This document shows, one piece after another, positions 17,605 to 25,866 of a stretch of DNA of 64,000 bases (its first letter is position 1; every line of letters starts with the position of its first letter). The stretch is from assembly GCA_023408815.1 (NCBI GenBank), contig JAEYJO010000066.1, positions 5,010-69,009 on the forward strand. Direction: 5' to 3'. Below the pieces are notes generated by a model, which saw only the letters and a list, made by a program, of their open reading frames with translations, was not told the DNA's origin and did not search any database. This DNA comes from Bacillota bacterium. GTDB lineage: Bacteria > Bacillota > Clostridia > Lachnospirales > Lachnospiraceae. The position numbers and the translations under genes were made by a program.

Positions 17605-18597
17605 ATGGATCGGATATTATTTATCGGGGATTATTATCCTTTATTTTCTTATAAATCAAGACAAAACTTTAATATTGTGGAAGAACTTCATAAAAAAGGA
17701 CATGATATTATTCTTCTAAGTAAGGCATGGTGTACTGTAAATGAAAATAATTTTTATGGAACTGTTCAAAAGCTGTCATGCGATTATCCGTTTTATAAAA
17801 GGTATTTTCTTGATCCCGTTCAGATAAGAAACTATAACATAGATATTTTCAATGCTTTTTTGGGATTAGGCTGCAAGGTAATTGAAAGGGAACATATCAC
17901 ACAAATTATTTTCGCTGACGATATTATTTATAGCCCAATAGTGGAGTTGTTAAAAAAAAGATATAACATACCATGTTATCTTTTCTTGTTTTGGGCTGAA
18001 TCTTTTAAGTGCATGATGGACGACTATGTATGGCCTTATATGAATGCGAATTTAGAAGCATATGATCAAATATTTACATATTTGCCATACAAGGAAACTT
18101 TAGTTAAGTACATGAATATCAATGGAAACAAGATAAGAACTGTTTGTACAGTAAGTAACACTTTGCCGGAAAATTACTGTTATAAGCTGCCAAACAATAT
18201 TTATCTGTATAGCGAAGATCTCAATGCTGAACATTTGAAAAGAATACTGACTGATATAAGTAAGAAGCTAAATTATAGTGGGGCGAAGATATATATTATT
18301 TCAGCATCTATAGAGGATTCGGACACTTTCATATTTGAAGATAATCATTACAAAAAGCTGGAATTCAAAGACATTCCCAAGGGTGCCGCGGTTTTATATG
18401 ATTATGAGCTACTTGTAAGTAATCCTGTTAATTTTGGTTTTATTTTTACATGCTTGTCCTGTGGTTTCTATCCAATAATAAATGAAAATCATTTGTCTGG
18501 GTTGAAAGAATTAAATATGAGCTATTGCAAGCTTGGAAATTACTACGTGGTTAATGATTATAAAAAAGAAGATGTGATGGTAGGTGATTATATTTGA
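17605..18597 (+). CDS. Glycosyltransferase-like (GT-B N-terminal fold) protein of the RiPP operon
   Basis: 330 aa. It begins MDRILFIGDYYPLFSYKSRQ and FNIVEELHKKGHDIILLS, the usual start of a GT4-type Rossmann domain. The rest (FWAESFKCMMDDYVWPYMN, ...TVCTVSNTLPENYC) keeps an alternating alpha/beta pattern, but I see no clear nucleotide-sugar motif (E-x7-E). It could be an inactive or highly divergent glycosyltransferase that modifies or binds the peptide. GAGGAG precedes ATG 17605, and the spacing to its neighbours (14 and 16 nt) supports membership in the operon. Confidence 0.6.
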   Translation: MDRILFIGDYYPLFSYKSRQNFNIVEELHKKGHDIILLSKAWCTVNENNFYGTVQKLSCDYPFYKRYFLDPVQIRNYNIDIFNAFLGLGCKVIEREHITQIIFADDIIYSPIVELLKKRYNIPCYLFLFWAESFKCMMDDYVWPYMNANLEAYDQIFTYLPYKETLVKYMNINGNKIRTVCTVSNTLPENYCYKLPNNIYLYSEDLNAEHLKRILTDISKKLNYSGAKIYIISASIEDSDTFIFEDNHYKKLEFKDIPKGAAVLYDYELLVSNPVNFGFIFTCLSCGFYPIINENHLSGLKELNMSYCKLGNYYVVNDYKKEDVMVGDYI

Positions 18598-18613
18598 TAA
18601 GGGGAGACTAAAT

Positions 18614-20227
18614 ATGAAGAAAGTAAGACTTGTTGGGATATCCACATCAATGCTGCTTTTCATATCAATGCTATTTTTTATATCCGGCTGTTCAAAGAAC
18701 AGAGAGTTTGTGAATGGGACATATAATAGAGAGGAAGGCTATGCTGCTTCATTTCGGACAAAATATTTAGTAATGGATGATTTGACGATGCACATGAAAG
18801 AAGCCATTTTTGAAGAGGATATGGCTAGAAATGCGGCAAAAGTAATAGAAGATGATTACAAGCAAATACAAAAGGCAGGAAATGGACAGGAAAATGCCGT
18901 GGCAGTCTATCTTGTGGATAAAACTCTTTCTGGAAAGCCACAGACGGTGGGGGATAAGCTTTTTTGTACGCCGGAGGATATACAAACCGGGGAATACAGA
19001 CTTTATTTGACGCAGGCAAGCTTTCGGTTATCCTGTCTATGGAAAGGCATTGGGTTGGAATGGTATATTTTCGGTGTACCGGAAACGAAAAGTGCGGAAA
19101 CAGAAAGGTTGAAGGCTTATTACGATGAAAAAATTAATATGCCCATGCTTTCCTTGTTGCCGGTCTACTTCATAGAAGAATTTTCCGATGCAGATACCAT
19201 AAGCCTGGCAGAAAGTACAGCCTTTTCGCTGACGGAATACATCATATCCAATTCGGGGCTCTCTGAATACCTTATTGCGGATCCTGTGGAGGAATACCGG
19301 AAAGAATGGTTGCAGTCCATAGGTGCTGTAGGAGATTCTAATTCATTAAGGATAACGGGTGATGCGATGAGTTTTACTGTGTCTGAGGAATATCCTGTGG
19401 TGATAGGTTATGAAAATTACACTTTCAATTTTGTCCCCACCGATTGGCTGAAGGATGGAAATGATATTTATGTTTTTTTGGCAGACTTACTTGAAGGCTG
19501 TGATTCTCTTTTTTCGACACTGGAGAAAACGGAACCTGAGACCTATGCAATAGTCTCACAAAGACGAGAGAAACAGCATATCAATGTTTATTTTATGGAT
19601 TCAGACGTTTTAGTATCCCATGCATCAAGGGATGGTGGCGTGTACCTTAATATGAAAGCAGATGCATACCATGAAATATTTCATATACTATTACCAGGTA
19701 AGCGTGAGGAAGAGCGTTGGCTTGAGGAAGGGATTATAACGTTACTTACCATTCAGACGCAATCCAAATATATGGAAGAAGATAAAGCTCTCTTTTTTGA
19801 TTGTGTAGCAAATGATGAATTTTGTGCCGGACTATCTCAGGACGACCAAGTTTTTATGAACTATATCGCGGAGTATTATTTGGGAAAAGCATCTTTTCCC
19901 ATGGAAATTGATGATTTGGATTTTGCACTATTTTATGAGGCAGTTGGGGTAATTACGTTAAAGAAACCAGACTTGCCCACTACATTGGGAATGGCAGTTA
20001 TAGACATTAACCAACGTAAAAACATATTTGGCTATGATAGCCTACCGGGAGAAGGCGGAAATGGGTTGACCTATCCGAAAGCCTATGTATTTGCAAAGTA
20101 TCTCGCAGAGAATTATGGGCTTGATATGGTGGTATCGGTAATGATAGGAGAGAAGACATTTCAAGAAGCCTTTCAGGGGGATTATGAGGAAATATTTTCA
20201 GAATTTCTTGTTGATATATCTGCCTAA
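18614..20227 (+). CDS. Lipoprotein zinc metallopeptidase (gluzincin-like, HExxH)
   Basis: 537 aa. The signal peptide ends in the lipobox ISGC (Cys about residue 26), so it sits outside the membrane. The C-terminal half contains DAYHEIFHILLPGK, an HExxH zinc site at residues 353-357, followed by ERWLEEGI about 12 residues later, the spacing and shape of gluzincins. The N-terminal half has a WKGIGLEW segment that may be a degenerate copy lacking the zinc site. A plausible role is removal of the leader or trimming of the exported peptide (inference). Part of a second copy is preserved at 24297-24440. GGGGAG precedes ATG 18614; the upstream in-frame ATG is less likely. Confidence 0.72.
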   Translation: MKKVRLVGISTSMLLFISMLFFISGCSKNREFVNGTYNREEGYAASFRTKYLVMDDLTMHMKEAIFEEDMARNAAKVIEDDYKQIQKAGNGQENAVAVYLVDKTLSGKPQTVGDKLFCTPEDIQTGEYRLYLTQASFRLSCLWKGIGLEWYIFGVPETKSAETERLKAYYDEKINMPMLSLLPVYFIEEFSDADTISLAESTAFSLTEYIISNSGLSEYLIADPVEEYRKEWLQSIGAVGDSNSLRITGDAMSFTVSEEYPVVIGYENYTFNFVPTDWLKDGNDIYVFLADLLEGCDSLFSTLEKTEPETYAIVSQRREKQHINVYFMDSDVLVSHASRDGGVYLNMKADAYHEIFHILLPGKREEERWLEEGIITLLTIQTQSKYMEEDKALFFDCVANDEFCAGLSQDDQVFMNYIAEYYLGKASFPMEIDDLDFALFYEAVGVITLKKPDLPTTLGMAVIDINQRKNIFGYDSLPGEGGNGLTYPKAYVFAKYLAENYGLDMVVSVMIGEKTFQEAFQGDYEEIFSEFLVDISA

Positions 20228-20297
20228 ATCAGAAGGAATAAATATTGAGTGACTTATGAATATCGGTAACAGGTACAATGAGAGGAGGAGCAAAGAG

Positions 20298-21659
20298 GTG
20301 AGGTTAATTGAAAATATGCTTTTGATTAATGTGGATGATGAAGAACAGCATGGTCTTCTGATTCATACGTTAAGTGGAAACATAAGTGTTCTTTCTAAAC
20401 AGGAAAAGGAATACATACAAAGTTGGAAAGGAAAACTCAGTATAGAACCAACAGATGAAAGTGAGAGGGGAGTATATAGGGATTTAATGGAGAATGGTTA
20501 TCTGTCTGAGAATGCGGAGGCGGAGGCACGGATAGTTGACAGCATATTATCTAAATGTAGAAATAAACATGAAGATATGAAAAGACATAATGCGGATGCA
20601 GCATTTGTCCTTACATATAAATGTAATTATGCATGTCCGTACTGTTATGAACATGCTTTAGATTACGTTAATAATAAAATACTTACCAATCAAATGGTAG
20701 ACAAGATATTCAGTATATATAATGAACATTTAGAAAATATATTGCTTTATGGCGGAGAACCCTTTTTGCCGGAAACGAAACAAGTGGTGGAATATATTAT
20801 TTTAAAGGCGCCCGATGCAATATACAGTATAATAACAAATGGTTACTATTTATCGGACTTTGTTGGAATTCTAATTAAGCTTAAAGTTAAATACATTATG
20901 GTAACATTAGATGGACCCAAGGAGCTTCATGATAGAACACGTATATTGAAGAACGGACGGGGCACATATGAACGAGTAATGAAGGGAATCAAATTATGTC
21001 TAGAGCAATCAATTCCAATAAAGATAAGAATGAATATTTCACATAATAATGTTGAACAATGTATCCGACTAAGGGAGAAACTTATCAGCATATTTAGTAG
21101 ACAGTATGAAGCGGGAATTCTAATGTTTGAATTACAGCCTATTTTCCAATCATCCTCAAAGGTTAAATCAAATTTAAATGAGATAATTTTTTTTGATAAT
21201 TCTCTATTAGCACCAATTCCTTATAATTACAATAGGATGTCACTTTCCTTATCTCCGGTACTTAAAATGTTTGCCAATAATGCCAAGATGCCGTTTCGCC
21301 CAAGGTATTGTAATTGTGACGCGGAAGGCAGGCAAATGTTTTATGATGCGGAAGGAAACATATATTCCTGTACGTTATCTTTAAGAAATGAAGCAGCCTC
21401 GATAGGGAAATATTATCCTGATTATTCTTTGAAGAAGAATAGTATATTTACCAGAAATATTGAATCAGTAGAACAGTGTAAAAACTGCAAGTTAAAATTT
21501 CTTTGTGGAGGAGGATGTGCCAATGCTATTATTGATGCAGACGGCAATGCGATGAAGCCGAATTGTTCTGCCATACAGAAAGAGGTGTACTATGAATTAC
21601 CCAGATTATTTAAAAAATATATGCAAGACAGAAGAAACACGGGACAAGCTTTACAGTGA
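20298..21659 (+). CDS. Radical SAM/SPASM peptide maturase 3 (with N-terminal leader-recognition-like domain)
   Basis: 453 aa from GTG 20298, preceded by GGAGG with 9-nt spacing; an ATG 42 nt upstream lacks such a site. Residues 1-80 form a small domain with a winged-helix-like pattern (LLIHTLSGNISVLSKQEKEY, VYRDLMENGYLS) typical of maturases that hold the precursor leader. Cys109-x3-Cys113-x2-Cys116 (YKCNYACPYCYEH) and YGGEPFLPE follow. The SPASM end contains CNCDAEG and CKNCKLKFLCGGGC. It overlaps the M55 gene by 68 nt. It may be the only maturase here that contacts the leader directly, so it could act first or deliver the substrate to the others (inference). Confidence 0.87.
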   Translation: MRLIENMLLINVDDEEQHGLLIHTLSGNISVLSKQEKEYIQSWKGKLSIEPTDESERGVYRDLMENGYLSENAEAEARIVDSILSKCRNKHEDMKRHNADAAFVLTYKCNYACPYCYEHALDYVNNKILTNQMVDKIFSIYNEHLENILLYGGEPFLPETKQVVEYIILKAPDAIYSIITNGYYLSDFVGILIKLKVKYIMVTLDGPKELHDRTRILKNGRGTYERVMKGIKLCLEQSIPIKIRMNISHNNVEQCIRLREKLISIFSRQYEAGILMFELQPIFQSSSKVKSNLNEIIFFDNSLLAPIPYNYNRMSLSLSPVLKMFANNAKMPFRPRYCNCDAEGRQMFYDAEGNIYSCTLSLRNEAASIGKYYPDYSLKKNSIFTRNIESVEQCKNCKLKFLCGGGCANAIIDADGNAMKPNCSAIQKEVYYELPRLFKKYMQDRRNTGQALQ

Positions 21660-22605
21660 GCCGATACTGTTGCTGGTTGATTTAGAAGGTATAATAGGTG
21701 TATTAAGTCTTGCAGATATGGAAAGTAATGTGAGGTTGGCCTACAATGAAATATTTTTGGTTGTTTCTGAGCTTAGAAAAGCTGGTTTTTCTAATATTTC
21801 AGTATGCAATGTACATGACAGGGGGACTTGCTTGGATACGGCTGTAATCGAGAACATGAATGCTTCTTTGATTCAAGGTCTGTCAAGTCTTGTAAACGAA
21901 GTAAAGAAGTTCTCCTTTGCGATTATGCTAGGATTCCATGGAAAGCGGGGAAGTGGCGGACGGTTTGATCATACCTTTAGAATGGATATCCTTGAGATGT
22001 ATTATGGACAGCAGAGCGTAGGTGAGGTTGGTGCTTTCTATAGATGGCTATCTATGGAAGGAATATCTGTTATTATGGTTTCGGGAGAAGGAAGTTTTAC
22101 GGATGAAATAAAAGAGTTTAATTGTATTCTACATGAGATTAGGAAAACGCCGGTAAATGCAGGAATAATACAAGATGAATATATGGCTTTGGAATATGCT
22201 TTGAGAGAAGCAATCCTTATAATGAAAGATAGGAATATTATTGATCTGCAAGTACTGGAAGAAAAAATATGTATTACGATTGATAATCCGGATAAATATT
22301 ATATTGTACAAGAATATGCCAGATTTGATATGGAATTCCAATGCTTTATCTTTGCTTCACTAAATGCTTTTTTTTCCACAGTATATAATTTCGCATTGAA
22401 ATTAAATGAAGCGTCACAGAAAATATATTCCTATAATATTATATTTTTGAATCAAATAAAAAAGAGCAAATATAGTAAAAAGGAATTATCGTTGTTATTA
22501 AGTGATTATGGGGATAAGGATATCTTTGAAATTAACTTTTATGACAGAAAAAATATAGCAGATAAAGTAGGTATTGTTTATGAAGATTATCTCATTCATT
22601 CATAA
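21592..22605 (+). CDS. M55-family D-aminopeptidase homologue in the RiPP operon
   Basis: 337 aa. The pattern matches the DppA/M55 family: LLVDLEG (Asp30, Glu32), NVHDRG (His75), MLGFHGKRG (His116), RFDHTF (His127), SVGEVGAF (Glu145), which correspond to the zinc ligands and catalytic His described for Bacillus DppA. M55 enzymes release N-terminal D-amino acids. The N-terminus (first ~22 residues) is an extra stretch overlapping maturase 3. Placement inside a RiPP operon is unusual and suggests a product or intermediate with D-residues, or a role in trimming or self-protection. The biological role is inference; the fold assignment is solid. Confidence 0.8.
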   Translation: MNYPDYLKNICKTEETRDKLYSEPILLLVDLEGIIGVLSLADMESNVRLAYNEIFLVVSELRKAGFSNISVCNVHDRGTCLDTAVIENMNASLIQGLSSLVNEVKKFSFAIMLGFHGKRGSGGRFDHTFRMDILEMYYGQQSVGEVGAFYRWLSMEGISVIMVSGEGSFTDEIKEFNCILHEIRKTPVNAGIIQDEYMALEYALREAILIMKDRNIIDLQVLEEKICITIDNPDKYYIVQEYARFDMEFQCFIFASLNAFFSTVYNFALKLNEASQKIYSYNIIFLNQIKKSKYSKKELSLLLSDYGDKDIFEINFYDRKNIADKVGIVYEDYLIHS

Positions 22606-24214
22606 GTGCTATAGTTATATCAATAATCATAAAGTAGGTTTTTGGGCTATAGTTTTATTAAAGGGAATTTCAATTATAACATCAATAGTTATTGCTTTTT
22701 GCATGTCACGCATAATAGCGTTGATTTCTATGACGGATATTCGGCATTTGATGATGTACATATTGGTATTGGCAACAACGTACGGAATTTCATTGATTTG
22801 TCAATATATTTCTTTTGCATTATATCAGAAGGTTGAAAAGGATACTCGTATAGAACTGAAAAAAGTAATTTTGGATAATATGTTGCATTCGTTTTCACTT
22901 AATCAAGGAGAAAGACAATCTATAAATTCGGCAAAAGCAAATGAAATATTATATGCTGATGCAAATAATATTACTACTTTGCTATTTGCTACAGTTGATT
23001 TGCTGACTGGGGGATTCACAATAATACTCACCGGTGTACTATTATTTTCAATAAATATTTCTCTTGCACTTATTTTAACGGTAATTTTTGTTTTTGCAGC
23101 GCTTTTCGTATTCAATTATTCCAAAGTATTAAAACGAATTAACATTAAATTGAGAGAAGAAACTGATGTTCATTTTAAGCTGACGAGGGATATTTTAAAA
23201 AGTATTAAATATATATGTTTGTCAAATTCAAGTGATTTTCATTTTGAGAGATATACAGATAACCTTGATAAAGTAAAAAAGAGTACTAAGTATAGGGATA
23301 AAGCGGCATGGCGCTTGGGGTATTTAAGTTCCATTATGGGATACGCTTGGACTATCATATTTTTATGTATTGGAGCGAAGCTGCTAAGTCTAGATCAACT
23401 TGATGTATCAGACTTTATATTGTTTTTTTCTTATTCAAGAATCTATAGTACGGGAATAACGAACATATTAAACCAGTACTCTGATTTGCAACAAATGACA
23501 GTTTCCGTTGAAAGAGTATTTGATTTATTGAAAATATATAGAAAAGAAGATGAAAAGTTAAAAGTTGATTTTCCAAAGGAACTGAATTCTATTATCATAT
23601 CAAATTTGGACTTCAGTTATGGTGAACATAAAGTTATTTCTGCATTAAATAAAAAAGTAAATTTTAATGCTATATTGGTTACTGGTAATAACGGTAAAGG
23701 TAAAACTACATTTTTAAATATATTATCAGGGATACTATCACCACAAGGCGGAACCGTATTGTATAATGATATGCCAGTTGAAAATATTTCTTTTAAGAGC
23801 TTGTGCAATTCAATTTCATATGCTTCGCAAGGTGATTTGATTTTTGATATGTCAATTAAAGATAACATATTGTCTTTTGCAGGAAATGAGGCTATTTCAG
23901 ATGAAAAATTAGCTGATATTTGTAAGAAAGTAGGCATACTGAATGATATTCTTGATCTTGAGAAAAATTTTGACACACAAATAAGTGAAATAAGAGATTT
24001 TTCTTTTGGACAGAAAAAGAAAATGCTGTTAGTGAGGGCATGTCTTAGACCATCACAAATAATTCTTTTTGATGAACCGTTAGAGGGTCTGGATGAATCA
24101 TCTCAAAAACTTGTTGTTAATCTTATATCTACAATAACAGAAGAAAAATATGTGTTTATAGCTACTCATAAACCAGAACAGTTTGTTTTTTGTAAAGATA
24201 CCATTATGCTATAG
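22580..24214 (+). CDS. ABC exporter (membrane domain plus ATPase) for the modified peptide
   Basis: 544 aa. The first ~310 residues contain about six membrane helices, as in type-1 ABC exporters; the ATPase half follows. Walker A is GNNGKGKTT, Walker B is IILFDEPLEG, and the H-loop is ATHKP. The signature is FSFGQ instead of LSGGQ. There is no N-terminal C39 peptidase domain, so leader cleavage must come from another enzyme such as the lipoprotein zincin or the M55 protein. ATG 22580 overlaps the M55 gene by 26 nt. Confidence 0.88.
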   Translation: MKIISFIHKCYSYINNHKVGFWAIVLLKGISIITSIVIAFCMSRIIALISMTDIRHLMMYILVLATTYGISLICQYISFALYQKVEKDTRIELKKVILDNMLHSFSLNQGERQSINSAKANEILYADANNITTLLFATVDLLTGGFTIILTGVLLFSINISLALILTVIFVFAALFVFNYSKVLKRINIKLREETDVHFKLTRDILKSIKYICLSNSSDFHFERYTDNLDKVKKSTKYRDKAAWRLGYLSSIMGYAWTIIFLCIGAKLLSLDQLDVSDFILFFSYSRIYSTGITNILNQYSDLQQMTVSVERVFDLLKIYRKEDEKLKVDFPKELNSIIISNLDFSYGEHKVISALNKKVNFNAILVTGNNGKGKTTFLNILSGILSPQGGTVLYNDMPVENISFKSLCNSISYASQGDLIFDMSIKDNILSFAGNEAISDEKLADICKKVGILNDILDLEKNFDTQISEIRDFSFGQKKKMLLVRACLRPSQIILFDEPLEGLDESSQKLVVNLISTITEEKYVFIATHKPEQFVFCKDTIML

Positions 24215-24233
24215 AATTAAGATGAGAAGCTCA

Positions 24234-24263
24234 ACAATCAAAATATGAAGAATATTTGATTGG
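24234..24263 (+). terminator. Hairpin after the RiPP operon
   Basis: CAATCAAAATAT and ATATTTGATTG pair with one bulge around a GAAGA loop, about 20 nt after the exporter stop. There is no T-run, so termination is uncertain. Confidence 0.4.
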
Positions 24264-24296
24264 GCTAATAGAATCGAAGCTGAACCATTGCAGTTT

Positions 24297-24579
24297 CGGA
24301 TTTTGTGCTTTTTTATGAGGCAGTAGGCATGATTACATTAAAGAATCTGGAGTTGCCCACTTCTTTGGGCATGGCGGTTATAGATGTTAGCCAACGTAAA
24401 AATAAAATGGGTTATAACAGTCCGCCCAGCGAGGATGCTTATTTCGCATTGCAGAATACTAATGATGAGGAAACATGGACCGTATGGCAGATGCCGGAAT
24501 ATGGAAAGTGGATTGAAAAAGAAATTGTAATGTTTTTGCGGGTGACGACGGAGCTTTATATTAAAAGGACAGAGCTTAT
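24297..24579 (+). pseudogene. Degraded second copy of the lipoprotein metallopeptidase gene
   Basis: Bases 24297-24440 match 19917-20060 of the zincin gene (protein LFYEAVGMITLKNLELPTSLG, then MAVIDVSQRKN...). The start, the HExxH part and the C-terminus are missing. After about 24440 the sequence becomes unrelated (TWTVWQMPEYGKWIEKEIV) and runs to the right copy of the direct repeat, so the segment is chimeric. No ribosome site or signal peptide is present, so I treat it as a remnant. Confidence 0.75.
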
Positions 24580-24815
24580 TTAAGACGGCGGGAGACATAC
24601 CGTAAAGGTAGATCCTCCTCCAGGCGTATCGGTAATCCGGATAGAGCCGTTATGAGCCTGAACAATTTCAGAAGCGATACATAGACCTAACCCGAAGTGC
24701 CCTTTGGCGCTTCGGGATTTTTCACTTCGGTAAAAGCGATGAAAAATCTTCTCCTTCTCATCATTGGGAATACCGATGCCCGTATCGCTGACGATAATAA
24801 GAAAATGCTTTTTTC
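24580..24815. repeat. Direct repeat, right copy, bounding the RiPP island
   Basis: Same 236-bp element as 14093-14328, here forming the functional 3' end of the kinase gene. Confidence 0.9.
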
Positions 24816-25866
24816 TCTGTTGCAGAGAGAGGCTTACGGTTCCTCCTGCGGGAGTATAGCTTATCGCGTTGTGCAAGAGGATTGCGGCGACTTGTTCGAT
24901 GCGGGCCTTATCACAGCGGCAAGAGGGCAGGGCGGTATCCGGCAGATGAACGGTAAGAGTCAGATTTTTTTCCTTTGCCATAGGTTCAAAGGCTTCGTAG
25001 GAATTAAGCAAAAGTGTATCCAGCTCTGCGCTCTCTTTCTCGATGGAAAAGCTGTGGTTGTCGGACCGTGACAAGTCAAGCATGTCTTCAATTAAAGCTG
25101 ACATCCGCTGGGATTCAGATTCCATTATATTGAGAAAAGTCTCTTTTTTATTTTCAGGCGCTTGTTTAAAGCTTTCCAGACAGGAAAGGATAACTGCCAG
25201 AGGAGTGCGCAGTTCGTGAGAGGCAGAGGCTACAAACTGAATCTGATTTTTCCTGTTTTCTTCAATTGGTCTCAGCAGTATTTTAGTAAAAGCATAAGAA
25301 AGTATCCATAGAATAACGAGAACGAAGGAGATGATTCCCGAAAAGAGAAGACGCTGATTAAAAAGCTGCAGTTTCATTGGTGTCAGCGATGAAAGTACCA
25401 GCATTTGCAGCATGCTTTTTCCTTTTTCCAATGTGATGACCGAAGCGTAAAATTCTTCTTCATTCCCAGATCTAAAGATAAATTCCACATGAGTAGAATG
25501 ATAGAGCGCAGGCCCGGTAGGTTCTATGGAAAAGTTATTCCGATAATAGGCAAAGGCCTCTGTATACAGTTCCTCCACATCTGTATGTGCGGAAAGACTG
25601 TTAAATAAAAAGGGAATATTATTATCCATCAAAAAAATCAGATATTTACCGTTATCCTCCAGTTTGGACAGCCATTCATCCGTAATGACGGACTGCTGCT
25701 CTAAATTTGCAGTGACTGTATTAATATTATTCCGAAAGGAAAGAAGCTGGGTATCTTTTAGATTTTTTTCGGATATGTATAAGTACCCCAGCGTCATAAT
25801 CACCAATATTAAGGTTGTAATGCCGCCGCACATGAGTGTCAGGCGATACTGTACCTTTTTAAACAT
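24580..25866 (-). CDS. Sensor histidine kinase (OmpR-partner type)
   Basis: 428 aa. Membrane helices at about residues 10-32 and 172-192 enclose an extracellular sensor of about 140 residues. The kinase core has VASASHELRTPLAVIL (phospho-His), NAISYTPAGG (N box), VSDTGIGIP and GHFGLGLCIASEI. It overlaps the response regulator gene by 8 nt. The last 236 bp are duplicated at 14093, so the island's arrival apparently swapped or rebuilt this gene's 3' end. The last residues (TVCLPPS) differ from the orphan copy (TVWLPPS). Confidence 0.92.
   Translation of the reverse strand: MFKKVQYRLTLMCGGITTLILVIMTLGYLYISEKNLKDTQLLSFRNNINTVTANLEQQSVITDEWLSKLEDNGKYLIFLMDNNIPFLFNSLSAHTDVEELYTEAFAYYRNNFSIEPTGPALYHSTHVEFIFRSGNEEEFYASVITLEKGKSMLQMLVLSSLTPMKLQLFNQRLLFSGIISFVLVILWILSYAFTKILLRPIEENRKNQIQFVASASHELRTPLAVILSCLESFKQAPENKKETFLNIMESESQRMSALIEDMLDLSRSDNHSFSIEKESAELDTLLLNSYEAFEPMAKEKNLTLTVHLPDTALPSCRCDKARIEQVAAILLHNAISYTPAGGTVSLSLQQRKKHFLIIVSDTGIGIPNDEKEKIFHRFYRSEKSRSAKGHFGLGLCIASEIVQAHNGSIRITDTPGGGSTFTVCLPPS

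Noticed and set aside
24305..24583. 92-aa reading frame after the exporter as an independent gene
   Set aside because: It has no ribosome site, its first part is a fragment of the zincin gene and its second part runs into the kinase repeat, so it was called a pseudogene.
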